A DNA stretch of 64,000 nt from Scilla litardierei (GCA_030789695.1 CM061135.1:106153262-106217261), one strand, 5' to 3'. Shown: positions 47,919 through 59,318, numbered from the stretch's first letter. The notes: generated by a model from the sequence alone, not told the origin. Numbers and translations: made by a program.

Positions 47919-49516
47919 TCAAGCAGCAGCATTACCCTGGGTGGGTGATGATTGGTCCCACTGCTGATGACAAGATGGTGGGACAACAGGTGAAGGCTCG
48001 GCGTGTGTGTCGGCCAACAGGACAATGGATGGGGCAACTGGCTCAGTTGAAAGTGGGACAACAGGTGTGTTGATGAGTGTGGGAATATGTGCGTCAACAA
48101 CACGAGTGTCCAACAGTGGTGCAACAGACTTAACGAAAAGAGTGACAGGCCCTGCAGAAGCCTGAGAAAGGGGCACAATGAGTGGTGCAGGTGAGACAGG
48201 AGGGATATGATCTGGTAGGGGTAGAGGAGCGTGTGCAAGTATAACAGCTGGTGTACGTTGCATCCTCAGAATATCAAGAATAGCTGTAAGGTTTCGCTCA
48301 ACTGACTGCTGGTGGGTGGCGAACGAGCGGGCGAGGGTGGTAAAGTCACGCCTCAAGCCTGCAACCTCGGTCTCCATTGCAGTAAGACGTGCATCAGTAT
48401 GGCGGGAACCAGTAAGTGGACGTGAATTACTAGAAACGACCCTCTTAGCATGTCCTCATCCATGTGAAGAACGAGGCCTCAAGACGAAATCGGGAGAGGG
48501 CGGTCTAGTTGGGATCTCGGTGGAAGAGGATGGGAATGGAATGGATCCGTGGTCCAGTGTAGAAGTCGAAGAAGGAATATCTAAAGTAGGAGTCGTCGTG
48601 GCAACATGTGGTGACATACACCACGATGCTCTTTGAGAATACGACAGAGGTGCCAGAAAGTGGGGCTATGGACTCCGGAAAGGTGTGAGCGATAGGGAGG
48701 GTATCCACATAGGCAATGTGTGTGCGACAGAGTCTGAAGGGGTGGGGATAGCAGTGGTAGGCTCCAAAATGGTGGAAAAAGTAAGACCAGAAGCAACATG
48801 TACAGACGTGCCCTCAAGTCCGGGCACGGAAGAGACAGAAGTAGTGACCTCGGGGATAGAGGTGTGGACAACCCTGGAGGTCTCTACTATGGTGGTGGGT
48901 GTGTGGTGGTGATGGTGGGAGCACTGATAGCTATGTGGATAGAATTGCTCGCGGGGTGGGCGGCTAAGATGGCAACAATATCATGCTCCTCCTCATCAGA
49001 GCTGAGCACCCAGTCATCGGCGTCATTCGGGACTGGTTCTCCTGGGGGCTCAAGCACGTGGATGTGATGGATGAGAAAAATGCCAGGAATGACCCAGTAA
49101 AGCATGACTGGCTCAACACGTGCAAGATCAGGGCGGTGCATATAGAGACGGTGATCGCGATGGGCGCTTAATAAGTAGATTCAGTGACGCTCACCGTGTG
49201 GCCTGATGATGTGCATTCGAGAAAGCACATCTAGAGTCAATCGAGTAGGCCCAGTGGGTGTCGCTAGACCAGCTGGAAGTGCAAGGCCAAGCATGGAAGC
49301 AAAAATGGTGAAGAAACCGCCTCAACAGATATCTGTCGTGGCGTGCGCTGTTTGGAGGAGGCGGTGACATAGCCAGTGTACTGCGTCAGAAAGTAGGAAG
49401 GGACGGATGGTGCCATCGTGGTAATGGCACAGAGGTCGAGTCATCCCATAAAATGGGAAAGCCCATAAAGGGAGAGGGTCCCGACCTATGTGATGCAAAT
49501 CATAGAACAACTTCAA
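47919..49516 (-). pseudogene. Decayed minus-strand ORF(s) of the third family
   Basis: Upstream part 49,516-48,887 in pieces (KLFYDLHHIGRDPLPLWAF, HYHDGTIRPFLLSDAVHWLC; then a stop; VLEPPGEPVPNDADDWVLSS with an acidic DEEEHD run). Downstream part 48,377-47,919 starts METEVAGLRRDFTTLARSF with a likely coiled coil and then a Pro/Val-rich tail. The design (structured N-terminus, helical segment, Pro-rich end) resembles accessory ORFs after pol in plant retrotransposons, but I do not recognise the family. Confidence 0.45.
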
Positions 49517-49517
49517 G

Positions 49518-49708
49518 GATCCAGTTCAAGTGGAAATTGGACCAGTTACACGTTCACGAGCAAAGAGGTTCAAAGATGTACACAACGGGCTGATTCAAGA
49601 GATCCGGGCTCAAGCAAATTCATGGAGGCCCATTGAGCATGAGCCATGTGTTCAACAAAGATGGCTCAACATGATTCAAGTTCTAGAAGAATCCAACTAT
49701 GGATAGCT
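49518..49708 (+). pseudogene. C-terminal end of a gypsy pol
   Basis: Reads DPVQVEIGPVTRSRAKRFKD, VHNGLIQEIRAQANSW and ends EESNYG-stop. Plant gypsy pol proteins of the same group as the gag at 51,148 end with a GP(I/V)TRARAK..KE.LNGLIQ segment. It is followed by an LTR and then gag, not by anything upstream of pol, so the order is reversed relative to a single element. Confidence 0.6.
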
Positions 49709-50404
49709 TAAATTCAGCAAGTAAATTGGGATGTGGAGGATTAATCTTTTTGGAAGGTTTGAATGCCCAATACTCTATTTGGAAGGCTCGCATGCCCAAT
49801 ACTCTATTTGGAAGGCTCGCATGCGTAGAAATTACTTTCCTTTTCTATTTTTGGAAGGCTTGCATGCCTAGAAATTATTTTTCTTTTCTATTTTTGGAAG
49901 GCTTGCATGCCGATATAATTACTTTCCTTTTCTATTTTTGGAAGGCTTGCATGCCGATATAATTACTTTCCTTTTCTATTTGTTGGCAAGTGATCAGCCA
50001 ATTAATGGGTTGATTTGTAGCCATAATTTTAGCCTAAATTTTAGGAACTTTCCTTGTAATTTTGAGCCTGTTAAAAGGCATCTAAGCAATGGAAAATGCT
50101 GTTGATTTTTCGGTAAAATTTCTGAGAGAATTTCTCTTTAGTTCTTTGAAGAACTATTCGAACTTATCGGAGTTTTCCGTAGCATTCACCATCGACCCAT
50201 CAAACGGATTTTCACCACCGTTTGTGGTGTCTTCCTTAAACCGAGATTCTTGTTTGCAATAAGCAACAGGTCGAGGTCATCTATACCAATGCTCTTATTT
50301 TTGTCGTACAACGGGCCGAGGTCTCCATCCAAATTCTGATTATAGAACGATCTTGGTTTCCTCTTTGTTGTCGGGTCTCGTCGTGCCTGGCGGGGTTCGC
50401 ATCA
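49709..50404 (+). repeat. LTR of the gypsy fragment (start uncertain)
   Basis: Ends GGTTCGCATCA directly before a tRNA-Met primer site. Start not fixed: it lies between the pol stop and about 49,981 (TGTTGGCAAG). A TTAAAAGG box lies near 50,072. Only one LTR is seen. Confidence 0.5.
49745..49985 (+). repeat. Short tandem repeat, TTTTTGGAAGGCTTGCATGC units
   Basis: About five copies; early units about 30 bp, later ones about 44 bp with ATAATTACTTTCCTTTTCTA between. It lies at the start of the LTR region of the gypsy fragment. Confidence 0.85.
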
Positions 50405-50418
50405 TTTGGTATCAGAGC
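50405..50418 (+). other. Primer binding site of the gypsy fragment
   Basis: TTTGGTATCAGAGC, complementary to initiator tRNA-Met, immediately after the LTR end. Confidence 0.85.
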
Positions 50419-51147
50419 TTTGAGTCTAGATCAGGTTTGCCTATCTTTTAAATCAAAAAAACCTTTCTTTTCTTTATTCCATTTTCTTGTAGTCTCTAAA
50501 TTCGGTTTACATACCCTTGTTTAGCCAAATTTCTTTATACATTTTTCGTTTGTATTTTGTTTCGAAATATTGTTCCTTTACCATCAAAAATACAGTTGCT
50601 GATTATCCAAAAAACAAGTTTTTAAAAAAAGCAAAAAAAAGAAGAAGAAGAAAAAAGAAGAAAGAAAAAGAAGAAAAAAAACCAAACAAAAAAAGGTACA
50701 TCAGACTCAACAAATTTTTTTTTGTTATCATTCATTTTGGTTATAATCATCACAAGAAATCACATCACCTTAAAGATATATATTTTTGTGTGTGTGTGAA
50801 AATTTTCCCTCCAAAGACCAGGCTTTTGTGTGGAAATTTTGATAACTTCAAACTTCCAAAATGTTGTCACCCGTGTTTCTTGTAATCTTCCTTTCAGATC
50901 TGAAATTCCTTTATGAGTTCTTGGTGAATTGTTATTGGAAATTCTGTGTATTGTTTGTTTTAGTTCTAAAAGAACTGAAAGAGAAATTACAGAGTGAGAG
51001 AAGTAAGAGTGGTGAGAACAATAAAGGGCTAGAGGCCACAAATTTTGAGTGAAAACATAAGCGTTGAGTGACTCACATTCTTGACTGTAAACACGTAAGG
51101 GAGAAAATAGTGAGGTCCTTTTTTTCTAACTTTGTTTTGCAGGAAAC
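50419..51147 (+). other. Leader of the gypsy fragment
   Basis: Untranslated sequence between primer site and gag. Contains a Lys-rich low-complexity frame (AAGAAGAAG run near 50,640-50,690) that I do not take as a gene. Confidence 0.6.
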
Positions 51148-52600
51148 ATGTCTCTCAATAGTGCTACCACAGATTTGCCTGATCAGAAATTGCTAGTGGA
51201 GGCCATAATGAGTAAGATGAAGCGTATGATGAAGTTGGAGCTCGAGCAAGTTCATGAATGGTTAAATAAGATGGAGGATAAACTTAGTGAGCAGCCACAA
51301 AATGATCCTAACATGCATAGAAGGGAAAGAGTTCAGCCAAGGGCAGTGAATGGTGAAGATGAAGAGTCTTATGGGACTGGTTTTGGTGAAGATGAAGATC
51401 GATATTCAGTTGTTAATCATAGGAGACGTGGAGGGCGGTTTAGAGAAGCTAGAAATAGGGAATATAACAACTTGGGTGGTATTAAGATGAATATTCCTTC
51501 ATTTCAAGGTAAAACTGATCCTGAAGCATACCTTGAGTGGGAGAAGAAGATGGAGTTCATATTTGATTGCCACAACTATTCTGAAGCAAAAAATGTAAGA
51601 TTAGCTGTGATTGAATTTTCTGACTATGCTATTACTTGGTGAGATCAGCTTGTTACAAACAGGAGAAGAAATAGAGAACGACCAATAGAGACATGGGAGG
51701 AGATGAAAGCAGTAATGAGAAAGAGGTTCGTTCCTACTTACTACTATTGAGAGATATACAATAAGCTTCAAGGTCTTATGCAAGGAAGTCGCAGCGTAGA
51801 AGATTACTATAAGGAGATGGAGATTGATATGATCCGGACTAATGTAGATGAAGATAAAGAGGCTACAATGGCTAGGTTCTTCCATGGATTAAATCGGGAA
51901 ATCCATGATAAGGTAGAAATGGAGCATTATGTGGAGTTGGAAGACATGGTGCACATGACCATCAAAGTGGAGAGACACCTCAAGAGGAGGGGTAGATCAA
52001 GTACAGCCCATAACTCAGGTTCTACATCTTGGAAACCGAGTTATACAAAGAAGATGGACAAGCCACAAATGCCCAAACATGAGCCTAAGTCTAATAATAT
52101 CCGTCACATTTCTCATGGTAAATCTGACCCCTCAACCTCTAGAAATCGTGACATTAAATGTTTTAAATGCCAAGGCAGGGGACATATGGTAAGTCAATAC
52201 CCAAATAAGCAGGTCATGGTGTTACAAGACAATGGTGAAATTGTCACCAACAATGATGATTCTGACCATGATGACATGCCACCATTAGAGGATGATCTCG
52301 GGGAGGAATATCTAGCCCCTGATGCTTTGACATTGGTGGCAAGGAGAGCATTGAGTGTGCAAGCAAAAGGAGTTGAAAAAGTTCAATGGTAGAACATCTT
52401 TCACACCAGGTGCTACATCAAAGACAAGGTATGTAGTATGATTATTGATGGTAGTAGCTGTACTAATGTTGCAAGTACAACATATTAAAGCATCCTAGAC
52501 CATACAAGTTGCAATGATTAAATGATAGTGGTGAATTAAGGGTGAACAAGCAGGTGTTAGTTGCATTCCGGATTGGTAAATATGAAGATGAAGTATTATG
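51148..52600 (+). pseudogene. gag: Gypsy gag and start of protease, broken
   Basis: One frame: N-terminal MSLNSATTDLPDQKLL, acidic linker, capsid region (MNIPSFQGKTDPEAYLEWEK, FDCHNYSEAKNVRLAVIEFS, then GSRSVEDYYKEMEIDMIRTN and ARFFHGLNREIHDKV), zinc knuckle CFKCQGRGHMVSQY with the last Cys changed to Tyr, then protease-like YIKDKVCSMIIDGSSCTNV. In-frame stops at about 51,640 (TGG to TGA), 51,748 and 52,390. Sequence ends at 52,600, where copia family 4 inserted. The gag type is common in plant gypsy elements without a chromodomain-specific feature visible here. Confidence 0.87.
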
Positions 52601-52894
52601 TGTTGGAAACTCATAACTCCTCATATGATTTTGATGTTACAAACATATCATTTTATATGTACTAACTCTATCTATGCAGATGTTATAGCACTATCATCTG
52701 AGACCTTCATCAAGAACACAAGTTGTAAGAAGCATTCACTACAAGACGACACACATCGAAGAAATTTTATATCTTGTAATAAGTGATGTAATCATTATTT
52801 TTTATCTTGCATATACTTAGAATGTAAAAGCCTTGATAATCACCTATCTTAGTCGTTTAGTGTTCATCTTCAAAAAATCCAGTCAAAGCTTTAA

Positions 52895-53300
52895 TTAGTC
52901 GACCAATCCCTAGTGCTAATCGACTAATTTAAATAATAAAAAATTCAAAAAATTCTGAAACTTTGTCAGACTCATCCTAGAGTCTCCAAGGTCATTTTCC
53001 CACCATTTCCTAGAATTTCAAATTTTTAGTCGACTAATACTTCCTATTAGTCTACTAATCTTTTTTAATTCAAATATTCTAATGATTTATCATTAAAATA
53101 TTATATTTTATTAAGTGGAAGTTAGAACTGCCACTAACGGCTAGTTCTAGCAGTCAATAGCCATTTACAGCAGTTTATAGTCGTTTTAAAACAGTTTCCT
53201 ACTGTTTTAGGAAGTTACTTCTCTTGAAAAGACATTTTAACTTCCATTCTACCCAAACAGCTTTAACTAGTCGACCAATACATACAATTAGTCGACTAAT
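52895..53300. repeat. TAGTCGACTA motif pairs, exactly 21 bp apart (family 4)
   Basis: Three pairs: 52,896/52,917, 53,027/53,048 and 53,268/53,289. Every pair has the same 21-bp offset although spacer sequences differ. Confidence 0.92.
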
Positions 53301-53373
53301 TCTGACAAAAACGGCTCAGATTTTTTTTGAAAATTTGGGCAGTTGTACAAAGGCCATAAACTACCTCTTTGGA

Positions 53374-53383
53374 CTATAAATAG
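53374..53383 (+). promoter_or_regulatory. TATA box of copia family 4 LTR
   Basis: CTATAAATAG, about 70 bp downstream of the last motif pair. Confidence 0.75.
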
Positions 53384-53968
53384 ACTCCTAGACCCCTGCC
53401 TAAAAATTACGAAAATTCTCTCACTTTCTCTTTTCTTAAGATTTCTTTCTCTCTAGAAAGAGTGAGATTTTCAGATTTCCATAGGGAAAACTCTGCAGAA
53501 ATTCAGTCACTTTAGGAAGTCCAATTTCCAAGAGTGTTCTTCCACAATTCACATCTTGAACCTTGGAGATTTCATCACCAACATTGCGCAATAATTCCAT
53601 CAATTATCAAGGCTATAGGTGATATTGTTTCATACTCTTTCTTTTACTTTATTTGGCGAATCTCTTGTTGAAGAGATTGTACAAGTTTGCAACACGGGGA
53701 GTGTTGGCATCTTTGTATGTTGATTACTTGCAGGGAGCAAGCGTTTTAGTGGATTCAAATCTCTACGGGGTAGAGGACTGGACATATGATTACAAGGATC
53801 CGAACCAGGATAAAAATCTCTGTGTTTGCGTTTGGATTATTTTGGATTGTGATCTTTTATTTCCACACTTTCATTGCAATTTTTTATTAACTTTTAATTT
53901 TGCAATATCATCGTGATTTACACTATTCACCCCCCACTAGTGTATTTGGTGTGCCAAGAGATCTAACA

Positions 53969-53981
53969 TTTGGTATCAAAG
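53969..53981 (+). other. Primer binding site of copia family 4
   Basis: TTTGGTATCAAAG directly after the LTR; one change from the tRNA-Met complement. Confidence 0.8.
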
Positions 53982-53991
53982 AAAGGTTAAG

Positions 53992-55683
53992 ATGGCCTAC
54001 ACCTATCCGACGTACGCATCAACATCTTCTTCACAATTTCAAGAAGGGCATTCTACTACAAGGCCTCCACTATTCAATGGTTCTAACTATTCCTATTGGA
54101 AGACAGGGATGACAATCTACCTACAAAGCATCGACTACAAACTTTGGAACATGTTGGAAACTCAGTACGAGAAGCCTACAACTCCATTTGCCCAATGGAC
54201 CACAAACGACAAATCTACTGCAACCCGCAACTCCAAAAGCAATGAATGCACTATTCTGCGCTATGGACAAGAATGAGTTCAACCGTGTCTCCAGGCCAAA
54301 ACTGCATATGACATCTGGCATACACTCCAGGTAACACATGAAGGAACTAATAAAGTTAAGGAAACTAAAATCTCTGTTCTTGTTCACAATAAAGGAGAAT
54401 GAACCAATTGGAGATATGATCACTCGTTTCACTGACATTGTCAACTCCTAATTGCCCTTGGCAAAACCTACTCTCAAACAGAACAAGTACAGAAGATTCT
54501 TCGTGCCTTGACATCGGAATGGGAGAAGAAGACTACATCCATAGAAGAAGCCAATCAACTCTCACCGTTGAAAACTTGGTTGGTAATTTGATGGCCTACG
54601 AAGTACAACTTCAAGATCACAAAGAACAAGTAGATACAAAGAAGCTCTTGCCTTCGCCGCTTCATCAGACACCAATGATTCAGACATGGACGATGAAGAC
54701 ATGGCACTAATAACTAGAAACTTCAAGAAGTTTCTATGAAGAGGTAAGTTTAAAAGTTTTAAGCCTAAAACTACTGATGCTTCTTTATGTTTTCAATGCA
54801 ACAGACCAGGACATATAAAAAAGGATTGTCCACTTCTTAAGCCTAAAGAAAGGACATTCAACAACTTCAGAAAGGATAAGAAGTTCGAAAAGAGAAAGAA
54901 GGCGCTAGCAGCAACATGGGACTCCTCATCTTCAGATGAAGAAGAAGAAGTCAACAATCAATCTAATGAAGAAAATACCCATATGTGCTTTATGTCACAA
55001 GATGATAATGATGTAAGTATTTTATATAATGAAGAATTACTAGAAGCCTTTAATGATTTATATATGAGATTCAAGAAATTGAATTCTCGACATAAGGCAT
55101 TAGTCCTTTCTCATCAAGAACTAACCTCTTCATCTTCTACATTAGATAGTATTAAAATTGAGAAAGATTAATTATCTTCTCAAAATATTAAGTTAATACA
55201 TGAAAATGAGATTATAAAATCTGAGAATCATAATATGGTTACACATATTTATACTTTAGATAAAGATATTTCTTCCTTAAAATTGAAATATGATAACATA
55301 TCTTCTAATGTTAACAAATTCAATAAAGGAAAGAATAATTTAGATAATTTACTTAAAATACAACATCCTACAAATCATAGACAAGGATTGGGTTATATTG
55401 CCAAATCCAATAGTTTTGATAATGACATTCTAGAAAAGAAAAACATGTATTTATTAATGCTAAGAAAATTGATTCTTTGAAAAAGGATATTATTCATATT
55501 CAAAAGAAGACTAAATTTATTTCATCTTCTAAGAAAAAAATTATGCATAATATCCGGGTTCCTAAAGATATTTGTTTATATGATAAAGATATATATGTTT
55601 CTAGTTTTATGAAAAATGTTATTCTTTCACCAAATTATTTGAACAAACCAAATTCCACTTGGGTTTGGTTTTCTAAGGACTAA
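53992..55683 (+). pseudogene. gag: gag of copia family 4, several frameshifts
   Basis: ATG at 53,992 (MAYTYPTYASTSSSQFQ), copia capsid-type FNGSNYSYWKTGMTIYLQS, then frame changes near 54,190, 54,275 and 54,470. Zinc knuckle CFQCNRPGHIKKDC at about 54,789. Coiled-coil region 54,983-55,480 and conserved C-terminal WVWFSKD-stop near 55,681. Equivalent in layout to family 1 gag but shorter. Confidence 0.85.
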
Positions 55684-55718
55684 TCCTAAGGACCCATATA
55701 AAAGGGTACCAATATTTA

Positions 55719-56349
55719 TTGTTTATCTTTCAGATACCCATAAAAGAAAGATGGATACTAGATAGTGGATGTTCTAAACACATTACCGGGAGCATCAAAC
55801 TTCTATCAACAGTTCAATTCAAAGATGGTGGCACCGTTACTTTTGGTGATAACAACAAAGGTAAAGTGATTGGCATCGAAACAGTTGGTGATCCAACTAA
55901 GCCAATCATCGAAAACTTGCTCCTCATCGACTGTTTGAAACACAATCTCTTATACATTTCTCAATTATGGGATAAAGATTTTAAAATAATTTTCGAAAAG
56001 AATGCATGCATGATATATGATTTAGATATTTCTAATATTTTATTTCAAGGTAATCGTAAGAATATAATATATAAATATACTATGCATGAAAATATCTTCA
56101 AATAATCATTGTTTACTAGCATCAACAGATAATACTTTATTATGGCATAAACGTTTTGGACATACTAACTTTAAGAATTTAGCACGTATTTCTAAACATA
56201 AGTTAGTCTCTGGTATGCCAAATATATCTTATACTCATTCACAATTTTGTGATGCATGTCAACAAGGTAAGATGCATAAATCCTCCTTCAAATTAAAAGA
56301 TGCTATTTCTACAAGGAGACCTCTTGAACTTTTACATTTAGATTTATTT
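55719..56349 (+). pseudogene. pol: pol of copia family 4: protease and start of integrase
   Basis: Frame opens through a TTTATCTTTCAG acceptor-like sequence: [17 protein letters not shown] (protease), then after a frame change near 56,100 LLWHKRFGHTNFKNLARISK and FCDACQQGKMHKSSFK (zinc-binding HHCC), ending HLDLF at the LTR-X insertion. Integrase core, RT and RNase H are not in the window. Confidence 0.88.
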
Positions 56350-56617
56350 TGTAACGACCGGTTTTTCATGTATGGATTTTATTATATATATATATTTGGT
56401 TGCTTCTCCTTGGTTGCGATTTCCATTTCCGTCTCCTTAGTTTTCATTTTCTTTCGTTTCGTCGTGATTCTCTAGATTCTTCCGTCGGTCGCCGTGTTTG
56501 AAGTAAGTCATTCGTGACGGGCTTCATAACGTCGATATCTTAGAGTTAGAACGAGCCTATGGGACTTAGGAAACCATCCCGGAGCTTTGCGCTCCATTTT
56601 GGAACTTTCAGTGCACA

Positions 56618-57035
56618 TTAGCCGGTATAAGAAGGGGCACCGACCGACTAGATGACGATCCAGTCGGTCGGTAAACCTTCTTGAACCGACTAGTGGGCTT
56701 TGATAAATGTTCAAGAGTTACTGTTTATCGTTAGTCGGTCTAAGAACGTTGGTTGACCGACTAGGTTGCAAACTAGTCGGTCAGCAATGCTTCTTTAACC
56801 GACTAACTCATTAACTATTTTTGGTACCAGTTACTGTTCACTTTTAGTCGGTCTAAGAACGTTCATCGACCGACTAGATGTCAAACTAATCGGTCAGTAG
56901 TTGTTCTTTGACCGACTAACTCTTAGTCCAGGTTTTCGTCAGGAGTTACTGTTTACGCTTAGTCGGTCTGCGTTGGTCAACCGACCGACTAGTTCTCAAA
57001 CTAGTCGGTCAACAGTCCTTCTTTGACCGACTAAT
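56618..57035. repeat. CTAGTCGGTC quartet array in LTR-X
   Basis: Four quartets with 14/8/14-bp spacers, the same motif, geometry and inter-unit phrase (TTACTGTTTA) as in copia family 1, although the rest of this LTR is different. Confidence 0.92.
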
Positions 57036-57077
57036 CAGTACAGGAAACCCTAGTTTTGCCCTAGCCGCCACCAAACC

Positions 57078-57086
57078 CTATAAATA
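57078..57086 (+). promoter_or_regulatory. TATA box of LTR-X
   Basis: CTATAAATA about 40 bp downstream of the last motif, followed by a CTTCTT-rich leader. Confidence 0.75.
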
Positions 57087-58582
57087 CCCCTCCAAACGTT
57101 TTCTTCTTCTTCTTCTTCAACTCTAAACCTAATTTCTCCCCCATTGAGCCCCCATCTTCTCCAAACCCTCAAACCTTCATTCCAAGCTCATCCTCCATCA
57201 TCCAAACCCTCACTTAACACTTTCCACCTTCCACCTTCCTCAAACCTTCATCAAACCCCCAAAAATCCCCAAAACCCCTTTTCTCCAGATTTTCCCCAAC
57301 CATTTCAGATCTGAACCCTAGGGTCCCCGGAGCGTTTCTTCCGTTGCCGAGCTTGCTCGGCATCGTTCTTCCTCTCCTATACGGTAATAAATCGATCCCT
57401 CAATATTTTCATAACCCGTTGTGTTTTTTGTGAAACCCTAATAAAACTAGGTTGGATGTTGTTCTAATGTTGTTTTGCCATGGCAGCGATCTCTTTTCTG
57501 TAGCTAGCATTTGTGTGACGAACCTACGTGATCGTCATCCTCGGTGCTAGGCAAGTGAAACTTGCCACTTAGGGTTTGGGCCATGTCTTAGGCCATTTGC
57601 TTGTTGTAGGCGTAAAAGAGACTAGGCGACGAAATGATACTCGCCTAGGCGCAATTTTAGGAACTAGCTTGACAACGAAGCTAGGACCGTCATTTATCAT
57701 TTTGCATAACTATCATGTCATGTTTAATTTTGATTAACGGTACGCGAATTAATTGTCATCCATGCTACCCATGTTGTATGTCGCATTCGTAGCACATGCT
57801 ACAATACTTGTGTTTCCTGGCCCGTGTTCCAGAAGCGGGCTACGTGAGTTGGTTGATAGCCAATGCCCGATCTACTTGTTTACCGGCTAGGCACCTGCGT
57901 TGCAGGCATAACCCTACGCCATACTTGTTAAATACACTTCCTGGCTCGTGTTCCAGAAGCGAGCATTCCATGTTCGGGGTAATTCCCTGGCTCGATACAC
58001 GTGGAGGGGTAGAGATAAACGGTCACTTGAGCTTAGGAGTTGGCCCGATCAGCCACTCTAGCCAACAGGCGGAATCTCTGTGCACAACTTGTTTACTTGA
58101 CTGTTCACTTGACGTGAACCACTTGACTTGTACTTGTCCGTGTTTTACTTGTTATCCATGACATACTTGCTACTTGTACTTGTTGGATATTGGACTCCCC
58201 GGATTTGGTTTTGGATGATGAACAAACATAAATATAACGTGAACTAACACTTTGTGAGCGCAGTTATGGAGATCGTCGCCAAATTCATATGAATATCAAT
58301 TACGACGTCTCAAGACTTCTCAAAGCACGTGATCGTATGCCTAAAGCTTCGTTGAAGCTTATGGACCATTTTAGAAGTCATGAAGATTCGATTGAAGCTA
58401 TTGAAGACGGTATCGTCAAGTTTTATTTATAGTCTTTAAGCTTCTTTCGTAGAATGTTAAGCCTTGAGTAGGTCTTACGGTTTAAATCTTCATAACGCTC
58501 ATATCTTAGCTCTAGGATCTTAGTAGAAGTCCATACAATACTTCCCGAAGCTTCGCGCTTCGATTCGCGACTTCTTATGCAT

Positions 58583-59245
58583 GTTAGTTGGTTCAAGAAG
58601 AACTGACCGACTAGATGGTGATCTAGTCGGTCGGCAAAGCTTCTTGGACCGACTAGTTTCAGTCAGTTAATTCTAAGCTCTTTACTGTTTACAGTTAGTC
58701 GGTCTAAGTTGACTCACCGACCGACTAGTTTGTGAACTAGTCGGTCAGTGATGCTTCTGTGACCGACTAGTTGAGCTTTCCCTGTACATGCACTTTTGAA
58801 CCTAAGCTACTGTTTATCTTTAGTCGGTCTGTGTTCATTGATCGACCGACTAGTTGATGAACTAGTCGGTCAACTTTCCTTCTTGGACCGACTAGTTTAG
58901 TTTACTGTACATGCCAATTTTTCACCTAACTTACTGTTTATCGTTAGTCGGTCTAAGCTCATTTGGCGACCGACTAGTTGGTGAATTAGTCGGTCAACAT
59001 TTGTTCTTGGACCGACTAAGTCTATTTTAGCTCAGACTTCAGTTTTATCTGTTAGTCGGTCTCAGTTGAGTTACCGACCGACTAGTTGTGAAACTAGTCG
59101 GTCAGCTACTCTTCTTGGACCGACTAGTTCCTTTTGTCTGTGCTTTGTTCTTTTCTCTGTTCACTCATTAGTCGGTATATGTTAATTGACCGACCGACTA
59201 GTTGATGAACTAGTCGGTCGGTGGTTGTTCTTTGACAGACTAGTT
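58583..59245. repeat. U3 array of six CTAGTCGGTC quartets (family 1 copy 2)
   Basis: The inner hairpin pair is kept in all six units with an 8-bp centre. Bases next to the motif change in a paired way: AT...AT in the first unit, TT...AA in the others. Spacers are 14/8/14 bp. Confidence 0.93.
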
Positions 59246-59309
59246 GGGTTCAGAAAAGAGCCGTTGGAGCATTTAATGACTCGAATTTCTTTCTCTCTCT
59301 CCTCTATCC

Positions 59310-59318
59310 TATATATAC
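59310..59318 (+). promoter_or_regulatory. TATA box of family 1 copy 2 LTR
   Basis: CTATATATA run about 65 bp downstream of the array. Confidence 0.7.

Larger units (their letters stand above)
52601..53968 (+). repeat. 5' LTR of copia family 4 (1,368 bp)
   Basis: Starts TGTTGGAAACTCATAACTCC and ends AGATCTAACA, followed by the primer site. Array at 52,895-53,300 and TATA box at 53,374-53,383. Confidence 0.88.
52601..56349 (+). mobile_element. Ty1/copia family 4, 5' part, cut by LTR-X
   Basis: 5' LTR (52,601-53,968), primer site, broken gag and the start of pol (protease and integrase zinc-binding part) in plus orientation. Stops at [10 protein letters not shown] in the integrase, where LTR-X begins. 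The likely left target duplication is TTATG (52,596-52,600). Confidence 0.88.
56350..58180 (+). repeat. LTR-X: separate LTR inserted in family 4 pol, cut by family 1 copy 2
   Basis: Starts TGTAACGACCGG, a common start for plant gypsy LTRs, directly at the break in family 4 integrase. Contains a motif array at 56,618-57,035, a TATA box at 57,078-57,086 and a pyrimidine-rich leader. The right half includes two copies of a CCTGGC(C/T)CGTGTTCCAGAAGC segment (57,818 and 57,942). No coding region. Superfamily is an inference. Confidence 0.65.

Noticed and set aside
50517..50885. Lys-rich ORF of 122 codons
   Set aside because: Low-complexity AAG runs in the untranslated leader of a gypsy element; no homologue recognised and no conserved position.
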